This document shows, piece after piece, positions 22,731-45,704 of a stretch of DNA of 64,000 bases. The stretch is from Sisyra terminalis (Eukaryota > Arthropoda > Insecta > Neuroptera > Sisyridae). Position numbers and translations under genes: made by a program. The notes under the pieces were generated by a model. That model saw nothing but the letters and a program-made list of their open reading frames with translations, had not been told where the DNA came from and did not search any database. The DNA lies in NCBI GenBank assembly GCA_958496175.1, contig OY292278.1, positions 17,856,001 to 17,920,000 on the forward strand, in the 5' to 3' direction. The stretch's first letter is position 1; each line of letters begins with the position of its first letter.

Positions 22731-24559
22731 TTTAGAAAATGAGGAAAAAAGAAAAATTTGGCTAAGTATTGAAACTACCTTTCACGTTTTGTAGGAATTC
22801 ATTGCTATGAATAGACATGAGGAATTGGGAACGTCAAGCTCTGGAACTGAAATAGTCGAAGGGTACCTAGTGCCCAGCTGCATGGTCTTAACTAGGTGAA
22901 GTAGAGACCCAGGAAGCACAGTAAGCCTTGTGGCTGTAGAGTTGAGATTCAACTAACTTCATCCAGGAAATCCCAATTTAATAAAAAGAAAAAAAATAAT
23001 CTGACTAAATGGTTCCATGATATTTAATCCCCTGCCAAAACATCCACAGACCAAATATCCCAAAAAAGCGGACAAAATATCCCTAAGATTAAAAAAAAAC
23101 CCTCGCAAAATATCTCGACAACGGAGCATTTGGTAATACTACGGTTTTTCCGGTATAACGATTTAAAGAATGATTCTTATAGATCTCGATGAAGTAAAAA
23201 AAAGAATTAAATTTTTTGATATCTCACTTTGTTAATAAGATATCGATAACTAAAAATTGTGTTTTTTTTTAATTATTTTCTTTGACTCTAACGGTAGCGT
23301 CGGTAGTTACTATTACTGAATTGAATTAAAAACGAGAATAAGAAGTTGCCTGGTAGGGAATTGTATGAGAACTTGTATGAGAACTACTTAAGTACCAAAA
23401 GTTTTAATTTATCTTGAATGCTCCCAAAGAAATTTATGTTCGGAATTAATTCTAAAGTTTTAGATCCTCAGGCTCTTTCTTTAATTTGCCATGTTTGAAT
23501 AATATTTGCCTCATAAATAGTAATTACTGATTTATAACGATTAGACAATAGCGATTACAATTGTGATTAGGTACCTGGCGCGGATTAATGATTAATGACT
23601 AATGAGACTAAAAACGTTTGATACACATTTATAGTTGAAATATGTGTCCTAATATTTAATAGCTTAACATATGAATTTATTTTTAGAAAACTAAACAGAT
23701 TTTAATGCGCTTTGATTGCACATTTTCACAACACCTGAATCCAAATCACAACCGTTGGAAACAAGGCCAACCACTTGACAAAAATTGTAATGATATTTCA
23801 ATGTTTGATTTAAAATTCGCTTCACGGAAACATATTATTCACATTCACATCACCGATTTTCCGGTTTTTATGAATATGCTTGACATTTTGATTAAGATTT
23901 GAATTTAGTTTGTGAAGCATGTTGATGAAGTGGATCGATACCGGTTGGATGATTGCAAACGCATGTAATAATTCATTTATAAAATTATCTAATTGGAAGT
24001 ATAGAACAGAGTCAAACAATTCTCATCGTTGGATAGAAGGGGGCACCGAAAAATCATTTGTCAACGAACCTGACTTAAGGCACGTGTGTATATGAGAAGG
24101 ACAGCATGAGAAAAGTTTAAGTTAAGCGAATTACTGGCCAGGAAGTTTTAATCAAATCAATTTTTAAAGGTTTATTGTAGTGCCTATTGAATGTAGGTAC
24201 CAAGCGGTACGAATTTGAACAATAGAGAAACACAGATTTTATCTATAGCCTTGCTTAAATCATATACTATATGAAGAAGATATGCTTAAATAATACCAAC
24301 AGATATAGTCAATGTAGTAAAGATCAGCTCTTTTAAAAATTGAGTTTGAGATTTTCTAATATTTGGAAAAGAAATTGGAAAATTCATAATCACAATTTTA
24401 TTTAGAATTAATATTTTTCGTAAAAATTGAATGTAAATAAATTAACAGTCAACCCCAAGGTGTTCCAATGTAGGGCCTATACTCCACTGAAGGGTATATT
24501 CGTTGGACTAGAAGAATCTTCTTCAGAGTTTAAATTAACCGTTTGATATCTCTCATATT

Positions 24560-24710
24560 CTTCTTTGTTTTTAATTTAATTCACAAATAAATCAGCTTAT
24601 AATGAAAATTTAGCCACCAATAAGAAAATTAAACCATATTAGAAATGAATTGCCAAAAAAATCGCGAATAAAAAAAAAAAAAAAAAACAAAGTAGAAAAT
24701 GTAACGTTGG
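24560..24710. mobile_element. MITE family M2, partial copy
   Basis: ACAAAGTAGAAAATGTAACG plus TTGGCAGAT on the right, AAAATCGCGAATAAA and a poly-A expansion inside; the left end is eroded. Confidence 0.5.
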
Positions 24711-24799
24711 CAGATATTGGCCGACTTAATAAGACTTGAGCCTTGACTTATATAGTTTTAACAGTATATAAGATATATTTTTGTCTAACTTATAGAAGT

Positions 24800-25080
24800 A
24801 AAGGAAAAAATAATGACGCATGGCACAGACACGTATTTTGATTCCCGAGCAATCTTCCGCAGTGGTTATCAAGTAGTATTGAATCCTTCCGTTACTACTA
24901 TGTGATGAGTCCCGAATTTAATGGATTTGGTTAGTAAAATTATTACCATGAGATTTATCACATAGCAATTAATGAGTGATACAATACTACTTGAGAATAT
25001 AAAATATATATTGTTATAACAATACTACCCTGACGTTTTATTTTAAGTGTATTGAAATTTTAAACAAACAATAACGTCAT
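24800..25080 (+). repeat. Foldback-family repeat with short inverted arms (copy B)
   Basis: The left part (24815-24908) matches the 33.4 kb arm. About 50 bp later an inverted, diverged partner follows (TTTATCACATAG ... AATACTACTTGA). An older version of the same palindromic element. Confidence 0.6.
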
Positions 25081-26972
25081 ACTTTGAAATGATTTTATTT
25101 CAATATTCTGCTAAGTAACTCTTGAAATAAAAGTTGATGGGAGATGTCTAGATAAATATTTTTATTATTATATTATAACATTAAACCTAAAAATAAAGTT
25201 TTATCAATTTATATAAAGTTATATCAAGCTTGTAAATATTATCTATTCATAATTTGATTAAACCTTTAAAATGTTTCAACCAGAAAATTAATTCCATAGA
25301 TTCACTTGTAGGGGAAAAAAGAAATAGAAAAATTAGTAATGAATCTTAATATAACAATTAAAATTTAGATTGAACTTTGATAAAAGAAATCCATGTGATG
25401 AGTTTGCAAATTGGATTTCTTAATAACATTTTGTTATTTGATTTCTTGGTTTATTCGAAAAGAAATGTAAAAAAAAAAATAAACTTTATTGAAGAATTTA
25501 TCGTTTTTCATAAACGACCAGCTAATGGAAACCTTTATTTTACATAGAAAATTAACTGTTTTGCATATTTTTTATTATTCATATAAGAAATGTGAGGGGT
25601 AGAAGGTTCAACCATCAAATATTTAATTTCCAAAGGTGGTAAAATGACACTCAATTACTTTTACCGTCATAAAGCTCTGCGGTGAAGCTAACTTTTATGT
25701 ATTTTTACCTACTAAATATGAAAATGACCTTTAAGTTCTAGTTTTTACGATACAGTGGCGTCATTGATTTGTTTTGCATATTTCGAATGATTTTTCTCTG
25801 ATGAAACAACAGTTCAAAAAATATGTTTAATATTTGCTTTTTAGTGTATACTTTAACGTTTATGCATACTTTAACGGACATCAACAATTGAGATAGGTTT
25901 TGCAGCTCAATAAAAAAAATCCAAATTGTGACGATTCATCAAATAATTGCTGATTTAATTATGTGAATCTTGAAGGTTGTTAGATAATAATATTTTTTTT
26001 TCTTGTCTAACCTGTGACTTAATATGCAATTTCATCACAGTAGCAATAAATTCCTAGAACACAATTTAAATTTGTAATCCAAGACATGAACATCATGGTT
26101 AGTTATCTTTAAAATCTTGTATAGGATATGAATCGAATACTAAACGATTAATTTAGTCTAAAATTTAAATCGAAATCATTTTTATTGCATGCATAATATA
26201 CAATATATACACAAATAAACGGCGGATATATAAAGTTTAATTTCATACTTCTTAATTGCCTTACAAATAAATAAACGTTTCTCTGGAATTGCACTTGTCT
26301 GTTTCTATCTATTTATTTTTCAATGAAAATAGCATCAATGGTGGTTCCGATGAAGATGTTCTCATGTCAATTAACCAGCATATATAGAAATGTATTAATT
26401 ATTGACTATTTACATTCGTTTGCAATTATCATTTGCCAATTACCGTTAGCAATTATAAATTTTATCAGCGAAAAAACCTTCATTTAAATAACTTGTCACA
26501 AAAAATGATCAACCTGCTTTATTTCTAAAAAAATATAATAATATTTCAAACATAAAGTGTTAAAAATTATGACAAAATTTTGCATTAGTTATTATGAATT
26601 CGCAATAACTTACTGATAAACTGAATTTATTTTGTCATAATTAATAGGCTTAAAATATGAATCATTTATACATAGGTATTCTTTATCATTTTATAATTTT
26701 TGGGTTATCTCTAACAGAACTGTTAATTTTCCTGGTTGAGGCTATAAATATTCATATAGCCCAAATTCGCAACATGGTGTAATGAAAGTTCTGATTGATT
26801 TATATAAAATTACAAAGAATATAAATCATCAGTTATTATCTATAATTTTCTTTCTGAATTATTATTTCAATCATTCTTCTTACTTCCCTAAATCGGAAAA
26901 AGAAATTCCAGATATCCCTTCGCAAAAAGGTTAGCCTTTAACGACCTACAGTATTTTATTTATGTAGCATTA

Positions 26973-27142
26973 ATTATTTTTTTAATTGTTATTTACTGTT
27001 GCTTTATAATTACTAAGGTCTTTAGTGGCTCTTGGATTAATAAAAATTCGTAATCGAGAAATATTAATTATTAATAGAGAATCGAACCCAAAACCTACAA
27101 GCTTTGGAGTGGTCACCTAGACCATTCGGCCACCAGTAGGCT
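26973..27142 (-). mobile_element. tRNA-derived SINE, copy 6 (full length)
   Basis: On the minus strand: AGCCTACTGGTGGCCGAATG (A box), then GGGTTCGATTC (B box at 27079-27089), a body with CTCGATTACG, and a 3' end GTAAATAACAATTAAAAA. About 170 bp. This is the best copy for defining the family. Confidence 0.85.
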
Positions 27143-27159
27143 TACTAATTATTATTATA

Positions 27160-27253
27160 GAAATATTTTGCGACTCCTTAGTAGGAGCTTCAGGATCCCC
27201 CAGTGCCCCAGGGTGCCCCAGTGCTTCAGGATCCCCGCCCAGTTTGGGAAGCA
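27160..27253. mobile_element. hAT-like element fragment, GC-rich end
   Basis: TTTTGCGACTCC and the terminal GTTTGGGAAGCACTG resemble one end of hAT elements. Between them are short repeats of CAGTGCCCCAG and CTTCAGGATCCCC. It lies directly beside SINE copy 6. Confidence 0.45.
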
Positions 27254-28059
27254 CTGATGTAGTGGACAATCCGATTATTTATTTGAAATTGAATCGATAA
27301 TTTTATGTTTTAACAGGCATATCAAATAAAATTAGCCTTGAAAAATAGTAATTTTCCCAAGCACCTCTTCTGGCGTCATTGGCTATATTGAAAAATTTAT
27401 TTCAAACATTAATGTAAACTGAAATACAATATTATTTCCTACTGTCTATTATATTTAATAGTCAAGAATGTTTATTTAAATATCCAAAGCATGTGTGCAT
27501 TGTGTATATATGAAAATTATCTATTTTTTAAAAAAAAAACATTCAAAAGTAAAAACCTTTGATACTGATACTATAAAAATGAAAATTAAATGAGCAATAG
27601 TGACAGTATTTGTGGTATTAGTCAGCTGTTCTAGAATTCTAGATATTTTATACAGTGCCATTCACTATGATTAATAGACATTTTATTAAAAAAAAGTATA
27701 ATGAATTCTTGAATTTTTGAAATTGTTTATTCCATTTTCATAACTGCAATTATATTGATGCTTACATATATGTAGGACTTAGGTATATCCAGTTTTTCCA
27801 ATAGGTTTCTCAACAATTGCGCGGCTATGGTGGCTATAGTTATTTAATGAGAAGAACAGTAGGTACGAGTAATAAGGCTTAGCTAAGGGAAATTTAAAAA
27901 GAAATAAAAATTGTGTCCGAAGCAAGAAATTAAAATATTAACCTAGCTGGTATATAAATAACCATAAAATATGAAAAGATAGTTACAAAATAGTCAAAGA
28001 GATGGTTAAAAGATAGTTCAAAAAATAAACTTTTTTGGCAAAATTTGGTATCAAAAATT

Positions 28060-28125
28060 TCATAATTTAAATTTATAGGGGCTACTACCGCAGCTCCAAA
28101 GGGTACTACAGGTTAAGAAACACTG
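28060..28125. mobile_element. hAT-like terminal fragment
   Basis: GGTTAAGAAACACTG resembles a hAT 3' terminus. No partner end was identified. Confidence 0.35.
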
Positions 28126-28730
28126 TCTTAGTATTACTATAGTAGGATAATAAGTCGTTATACTTCAACACACTATGTCTTTCTATGATATGGATTCACA
28201 TTTCAGCCAAATTTCATCATAATTAGTTACTTACTCCCTTAAAGTCAACAACTGCCTTAATATTAGAAAAATACTTTATTGATTGCCATATTGATCTTAC
28301 AAATAAGGATTGTTTAGAAGTGCAGTGGGGAATTATGAGAAAATGGGGGATTGCTTATACGTAGGCGTTGTAGATATTTCTATAAAGCTTTTATACTTTA
28401 TAAGCTTTTCTATTTTTACCTACGTTAAAATATTTTGACAAGAAACCCCAAAGGTTAATGATTATGGTATTGACCGACGTGGAATATTTCAAAGAATACA
28501 TTGCTATTTTTTCAAGAAAAAAAAATCATGTTTATCACGGTTGATTGCGATTACGCATAACTTTCTCTATTTACCCTGTGTTAAGAGGTTCAAAATTACA
28601 TAACCTTACGATTTTTTTACTCCAATAATAAGCCCCAAATCGAATTGAAATTTTACAGAGATATAAATAGTTGACTTCCTACAGAACTAATTTCAGTTTT
28701 TTCTCAATACTAGTGATTTCAATCTAAACA

Positions 28731-28894
28731 ACCTTAATTACCGTCGTCTTATAACTACCAAAGTCTTTCGTGACTCTTGAGTTAATAAAAATTTGTAAAT
28801 CGAGAAATATTGAAAAAATACTCGATACAAGATTCAAATCCAACACCTACCAGTTTTGGAGCTGCCACCTTGACCACTCGGCCACCAGAAGGCT
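28731..28894 (-). mobile_element. tRNA-derived SINE, copy 7 (near full length)
   Basis: Has GGCCGAGTGGTCAAGGTGGC as the A-box region on the minus strand and the complete body and tail. The B box is slightly mutated (GGATTTGAATC). Confidence 0.85.
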
Positions 28895-29639
28895 GAAAAT
28901 TTAAATTAATTAACCCCAATTATTTATCAAATTGAAGGGATGATTTTTTCACTATTTTACATAATAATACAAAAAAAGAAGAAAATTTTATACTCATGCC
29001 ATCCCTTAATAAAAATTACCCATGAAGATATCACGTTTCATACATTAGAGCAATTAACTTTTCAATAATTCATGCAATTGTGCAAAGAGAAAAAAAAATG
29101 CTTTCGTTATTAATGTGATTAGTAAAACGTACCATGCACGTGCACTTAATAGTCTTCTATAAATGAGAACGTACCATAAGCTATATGTTTCGGCCACTAA
29201 ATTTGAATTTAAAGATTCAAAAATATTGTTTTTCGAATTGCTACGAGCTCCATAAAGGTCATAATTAATAACTAGGTAGTCTAATAATGGTGGTATTTGG
29301 GTTAAATGTATCATAAATGTAAAATTTCAAAACTCGAACAATATGCTTCAAAAAAATACTTTAAACCTTTTTAAAAGTCTTTTAGGTATTGCTAAGTAAA
29401 AATTTATCAGGTACCATGAAACTGCAGAGGATTGTCATTATAACGTGTGCCATTGGTTATGAGCAAGAAGGATCTTAATTTTGTTTAATTGCTATTTATC
29501 CTCCAAGTTCGGTCAAGGTTTAAGGTACCAAACAAATTTCCCATTATAGTTTGCGATAAAATTTCCTATTTAAGCTAATCCACAACAACAATAATAAGTA
29601 TTAAATAAAAGAAAAAAGGGCCCCCTCTTTGACTCGTTT

Positions 29640-30200
29640 CATAAATCAAATATTATATAGAAGTGAATGTGTGGGGCTTGGCCATTTCATCGGGTAAGTC
29701 AACTCAAGTGGTATCCGGACATTGAAATTCTGTCGTTGGAGAGATCTCTCCAATCGTTGCCGACGTCGCAATGCGATACATTTTCCCATTGTTGGAAAAA
29801 CCCGAAATTTTACAACAGTTTTACTGAACAATTCAACTGTTAACAGTAGACGGTAGTGAGTATTAAGTTTCGGTGTTCTTTGCGGTGTTTGGTTTCCGTT
29901 TGTGATTCAAGACGAGCATAATAAGATGATTATTGAGATCAATCTCTTGATGAAACTTGTTTCCTCTTTGAACGAATAAACGAAGGAATTTCAAGTGTTC
30001 GGTGTTTTGGTTTTTTTTCTTTGTGACCAGTTTTGTGTTAAGCATTCCAAATCCGGTCAGTAAGTCAGTAGATTTTGCGTGGATGAATCTAAATAATATT
30101 GGATTTAAAAACAAATTTCTCCCAAGAACTGCGCACCGATTCGCTAATGAAATGAAAGTGTTTCAAACATTTAAAACCATTCGTTTATAAACATAGTGAA
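29640..30200 (+). promoter_or_regulatory. Candidate regulatory or first-exon island in the DPP4 intron
   Basis: The base composition is more balanced than the surroundings and shows CpG-containing words (GACGTCGCAATGCG), an 18-bp perfect palindrome TTGGAGAGATCTCTCCAA at 29736-29753, and donor-like CCGGTCA|GTAAGT near 30060. Short open frames on both strands are not convincing proteins. It could be an enhancer or an untranslated first exon. Confidence 0.3.
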
Positions 30201-31685
30201 ATAAAAGTTTAAATAAATGTTACGGTATATCACCACTATCACTACACAAGTTGAAAAGAATCAAATAAGAAAGTTTTAAATCGCAATCTTTTTAAAATAT
30301 ATATTTTCTTTTAATTTTCTAAGAATTTAATATCATTTAATAATATACAGATACAGCTAAATTTAAATGAAAATTTGTTAAAAATAACCGAATATCTTTA
30401 TGATCTTATAAAAAAACGGATAAACCACCTTACTTTGATAAGAATAAAAGATATTCATTATAATGGTTTATATACTCATAAAACTTGAGCCCACATCATT
30501 ACCGGTGTGATCACATTTTTATTTTTCCTTCGAAACTTAAATCTCCGCTTACTTGTCGTTAATACTGTTCAATTATAGACTTGGAGTTATTTTTGCAAAC
30601 TTTAAATCTACCTTAGGTATATACCATACTTATGGTACTAACGTCTCTTTGATAAAATGTAGGTATATTCCAGTTAATTATCAGATACCTGTTTGTATTT
30701 ATTGAAATTTAATTAATTATATATAATTCACTTTCTAATATAAATTCTGTAAAATGTTTTTATATGGTTCAGGTTTGTTAAGAAAGTAGGAATTCAACTA
30801 GAAATGATTTAAAACTAAAAAAAATGTTTCATTACAATTTTAAGAGATCAAATTTTGGTTAAAATATTAAAAAACGTTTAGGCTCTAAGATATAGGATTT
30901 TAAATCAGGAGGGTAATTTTTATATTATTTTATCTATTATACAATAATTATTCTAAATCAAAAAATTAATGAAGTATATATTATCCATGTAATATTGGAT
31001 TTAAATAATAATTCTAGTTAGCAGTCGTTTTGGGGGTTTCAAAATGTTAAAGTCGATTTAATTAAAGCATTGCATTATTAATCAAGAGGGTATAATTGCT
31101 GCCATTAAACCCTCTTTTGTATCCATACTTGTTCTATTGGTAAAAAAGCATTATTTATAAATATCTGCAAAATAACCGATTGTGGTTACAAATTATAAAT
31201 TAGATAACTGCTGTATATATAATATATACCTAACATACCAACTGAACCCGGCAGACGTACTACCATTCTATATTATAATAGTATTAATTAATAAATTGAA
31301 TTTTATTTATATTTTATACAAACTTTTTATTTTTATTTTAAACTAGAAGTCCCGGTGAACTTCGTACCACCAAAAATAGAATTGCAAAAATTATTTGATA
31401 TCGGTAATATTTCTACATTTTTAATTATTATTAATATGGATATAATTAAATGCACATATGCTTGATTATAACAAATTAAGTGAACATATTTAAAGATACA
31501 TTTTTATCATAACATATTTAGATTTATACGTATAAGAACCTTAAACATTTTAAAGCCCTTAAACCTTAAACATTTTGTAATATGCATACAGAAATTCATA
31601 AAATCTCGCTTTTTCATAAGTTTCTTGACAAACATAATTATCTCTAAATATATTTTTATTTTTAATCCTTAGAAACATCTACCAC

Positions 31686-31923
31686 CAGTGGTAGATTTAC
31701 TAGTAGGCTGAGTAGACTGAAATCTAAGGTTGTCTAAGGTGGCAAATTTAGCCTAAAAATTTGCGACTCACAGGAAAAGTTAATGTAAAAACGGTGATGG
31801 AGCGCAAATTGCGATTTCAATGATAGAATAAATTTAATTAATTAGGATATCGAATTTTTGAGGTCCATAGGGGCGGCAAAAATTGAATAGCTTACTGGCA
31901 GAAAATTTTTAAATCCGTCACTG
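31686..31923. mobile_element. hAT-type MITE with perfect 8-bp target duplication
   Basis: Ends CAGTGGTAGATTTA and (inverted) CAGTGACGGATTTA are hAT-like terminal inverted repeats. The 8-mer TCTACCAC flanks both sides (31678-31685 and 31924-31931). 238 bp with no coding capacity. Confidence 0.88.
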
Positions 31924-33059
31924 TCTACCACTTTAGGGGATGACCATTTGATATTCTCTTTATTGCGAAGACTCAAAGAGGTATTCCGGTATTCGATTTG
32001 ATATTATTTTTGGTAATTTACCTGGCACAATTTTAGTATTCCATAATTTTCTTATTCATTTTTGAGTTTGTTTGATTTCGAGTTTCTTTAAAGGGTAATA
32101 ATAATATTTTTTTTTCTGATATAGAAAACATTTTTCCTTTTTTAAAGAAGGTACAAAGTGTCAAAATATTGATATTCAAGCGCATAGCTAAATTTTCTCA
32201 GGAACCACTAATTCCAAATTTGACAAATTTTGGTGTATATTTTGTTGTCGACAAGTATGAAAAAAGTGGCATTAGATAGACTAAAAAGTCCCAAAATTAA
32301 TTTTTCCCAGGACTATTTCCCCCCCTTACTCTTCTAAAATTGATCCTTTTAAAACTTAACTGATTTTGTCCTGGTAGGAACCAAAAACTTGTCAAATGGA
32401 ACAAAATTCATCAAAATCAATTTTCCAGTTTTTCAGAAAATATGTCGGCAATTTTCGGGGCAATATATACGTAGATTTGTACCTATAATGGCACCCTCAT
32501 AAGCTAACAATAGTGTTTGCCTATTAAAGTTGAAATTTGTCGTTTACCTATAGAATTAGTTGACACAATTACGGAAGTTATTATCAAAGAAAATAACTTA
32601 GAGATCCTTTTGCATAGATCAAAATACACAACAAAATTCCTGTTATTTAAATACGTATAATTTATATTGTATGTATGGAAATAAGCAAAAATTGGGTATT
32701 TCTAATATCTAATACTATTGCACTAAAATTTTATCAAATTTAAGACCATAAAGAAAACTTTTTAAGAAAATTATAGAAATGGTTGTTAGTGTTGAAATAG
32801 TTATATATGAAGCAAATCTTAAGATCAAATACCAATTAACGAACACCCTTAATTGCAGCATTTTTTTCTACCATATTTTGTCAACTAGAGGTAGTTATTA
32901 TAAACTCTTTTCATAAAGCCAATAGTTTAGAATTTGGTTTATTTTCTAAATTTATTTCACATTTGCAAATGATTGCAATTTCTTTATACATTATGGCAGT
33001 ATTCTTCATTTAAAAAGTGCTGCATTATAGGAATAGAAAGGTTGAAACGTAATTGGTTC

Positions 33060-33192
33060 ATAGTTTACAGAGTTTTGGGTTCTATCCTAGTATTACGCAA
33101 ATTTTCGATATTTCTCGATTACGGAATTTATTAACCCTAGAGTCGCTAAAAGCCTAAGTAGTGTTAAAGTGACGGTAAATAACAATTAAAAA
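33060..33192 (+). mobile_element. tRNA-derived SINE, copy 8 (plus orientation)
   Basis: TTTTGGGTTCTATCCTAG (B-box side), CGATATTTCTCGATTACG, AACCCTAGAGTCGCTAAA and tail GACGGTAAATAACAATTAAA. The A box is missing. Confidence 0.75.
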
Positions 33193-33403
33193 TGAAAACT
33201 TAGACCATATATATCTTTTGTATTTCATTTCATATTGTCGCAAATATTGTTTTTTATAAACAATAATTGCATAATATGTTCTGGGACCACTATTGTACAA
33301 ATCAATAGTTGATAAGTTTGCACAAGTTTAAGGGTCATATCTTTAGAAAGCTTTGCGTTTTAATCAAAATAAGATTTTTTCGCTGACTTTGAACAGTTAT
33401 ACT

Positions 33404-33850
33404 GTGTATACAATATATAAAATATATTGCAGTCCAATTTATGTAGTATAATTTAATAAAATAATATATAAAAATCATATCACCAACATAAATTTGAACA
33501 GAAGTTCAAACAAAAATATTCGTGACGTATTGCCCAGATACGTATTTCGATTGCCAAGCAATCTTCATCAGTGGTCATCAAGTAGTTTGGATCACTCCGT
33601 AACTGCTTTGTGATGATCACGATTGTGATCACAAGCTTCATCACAAAGCAGTTACGGAGTGATCCAAACTACTTGATGACCACTGATGAAGATTGCTTGG
33701 CAATCGAAATACGTATCTGGGCAATCCGTCACGAATATTTTTGTTTGAACTTCTGTTCAAATTTATGTTGGTGGTATGATTTTTATATATTATTATATTA
33801 AATTATACTACATAAATTGGACTGCAATATATTTTATATATTGTATACAC
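33404..33850. repeat. Near-perfect 447-bp inverted repeat (foldback element, copy C)
   Basis: Arms 33404-33616 and 33638-33850 are both 213 bp and differ at about three positions; the spacer is 21 nt. The sequence CTTTGCGTTTTA occurs just outside on both sides (33351-33362 and 33850-33861). The arms match repeat copies at 8.6 and 24.8 kb, so this is a recently formed member of a repeat family in the DPP4 intron region. Confidence 0.9.
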
Positions 33851-34834
33851 TTTGCGTTTTATTTTATTTAAACATAATATTTTCATATAGATTTTCTATA
33901 TTACATAAAATTAGTTGATTTTAGCGTAAAAAAGATTATTTTCTTTTGTAATCAAATCATATTTAGTATAAAATCAGGACCACATTTTATATTTAAAGAA
34001 AAGTACTTTAAATTCATTCAACATAATTGAATTCATCCGAACTCGAATTTCCTTATTTGAAGAAGTCATTCGATGTCTTATTTAATCAAAAAAAAAAATC
34101 ATAATACGTAAAAGTGGGTTAAAGGTTCAAATTCTAATTTCTTTTGTCATTGACAATACAGTACGAAAGGAAATACATATGTAGAAACGGGACAAAAAAG
34201 CACCCTTAATCCCCAATGAAATTTCCATAAAAATCAAATTTATTTGAAACGCGCAAGATTGAAAGCCAAGGCACGACTCAATCGCAAAATCATTATAATT
34301 TATTATTATCGGAACGAAATTTATAAGTCAACGAGGAAACGGAACATTTATCGAAGAAACCAGTAAGCTCGCGCCTGGCCATCAATCAACAGTGGTAAAT
34401 TTCGATTCCTCTTAAGTGCCACTAAACTACTACCAAAGTTTACTTATCAAAGTTATAGAAAATTTGAGTTTTGTTCAATTATATAATCTTGTAATTTTCC
34501 CATTTATTTTTAAACAAAATCAATCAATTTCGATTTAATTCATTATTATATTTGATTCGCGTGTCACATTTCATTAAAATATATTTCATTAAATATTTAG
34601 AAGAATTAAAAGAAAATCTCTGATTTAGATTACGAAAACTTTCTTATTGGTAGGGAATTTTTTTTTTCTCTTGAGAACAAAGTTAAACAAACAAGAGGCA
34701 TTCTTAAATATATTTACAGCGGCAATTCGTTAAATCAACATTAAACGTAAGAGCATTAAAAGAAGAGATAAGTCGCGAAGTTTAAGAAGTAAATGAGTTA
34801 CTTTTACTGTACAAATCATTAACAACGATCCACA

Positions 34835-45173
<10,339 letters not shown>

Positions 45174-45324
45174 ATTATTGTTGTGGTAAATTATTTGTGT
45201 TTTTACTGAATACATTTGTGATAGAAATATTGTTGGAAACAAGATGCGTGGTCAGCTATGATTTTAAAGTGAAACTTTTTTGGTAGAATGATACAAAAGA
45301 GTAATTTAGTTAATTTTTGTATAG

Positions 45325-45330
45325 AATAAA
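45325..45330 (+). other. Polyadenylation signal of DPP4
   Basis: AATAAA about 150 nt after the DPP4 stop codon. Confidence 0.5.
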
Positions 45331-45704
45331 GTTTTAAGCTTAAGACGAGAGTAAAGATACGCCGGTGTATACACCAACTTTAATGATGAAAGTTTGTGAA
45401 ACATATCATTAAATACCTAAAGTTTGTACTATTCACCGGTGATTGTCAACAATCGCTCACCTCTAATGTGTGTTGATTGAAGGTTTTTATACACAATCTA
45501 AAATAAAATTCACGAAAAATTATTCTAATGACCAGAAAATTAATAGCTTTTTACATATTTTTATAATATCTCAGTAACGAAAGTTTGATTTAAAAGAAAC
45601 ATTAGTGATATTGTTTGAATAGAATTATTCTGGAAGGCTAATTTTCCTATCATTGCACTGTGTTCAAAAATAAAATTTACACAGTGAATGTTGCAAAAAA
45701 TAAG

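Larger units (their letters stand above)
21738..34834. other. Long repeat-rich intron or intergenic stretch
   Basis: No coding exon found. Holds the G-rich tract, foldback copies B and C, SINE copies 6-8, hAT fragments, the hAT MITE and the regulatory island listed separately. It is intronic only if the 21537 exon belongs to DPP4. Confidence 0.5.

Noticed and set aside
27180..27250. GC-rich short repeats as a CpG-island promoter
   Set aside because: The ends match hAT termini and it abuts a SINE, so transposon origin is the simpler reading.
29646..29831. 61-codon minus-strand frame in the 29.7 kb island
   Set aside because: Arginine-rich sequence with no family match; the region fits better as regulatory or untranslated DNA.
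33610..33801. 63-codon plus-strand frame
   Set aside because: It lies inside the palindrome; openness is a by-product of the inverted repeat.
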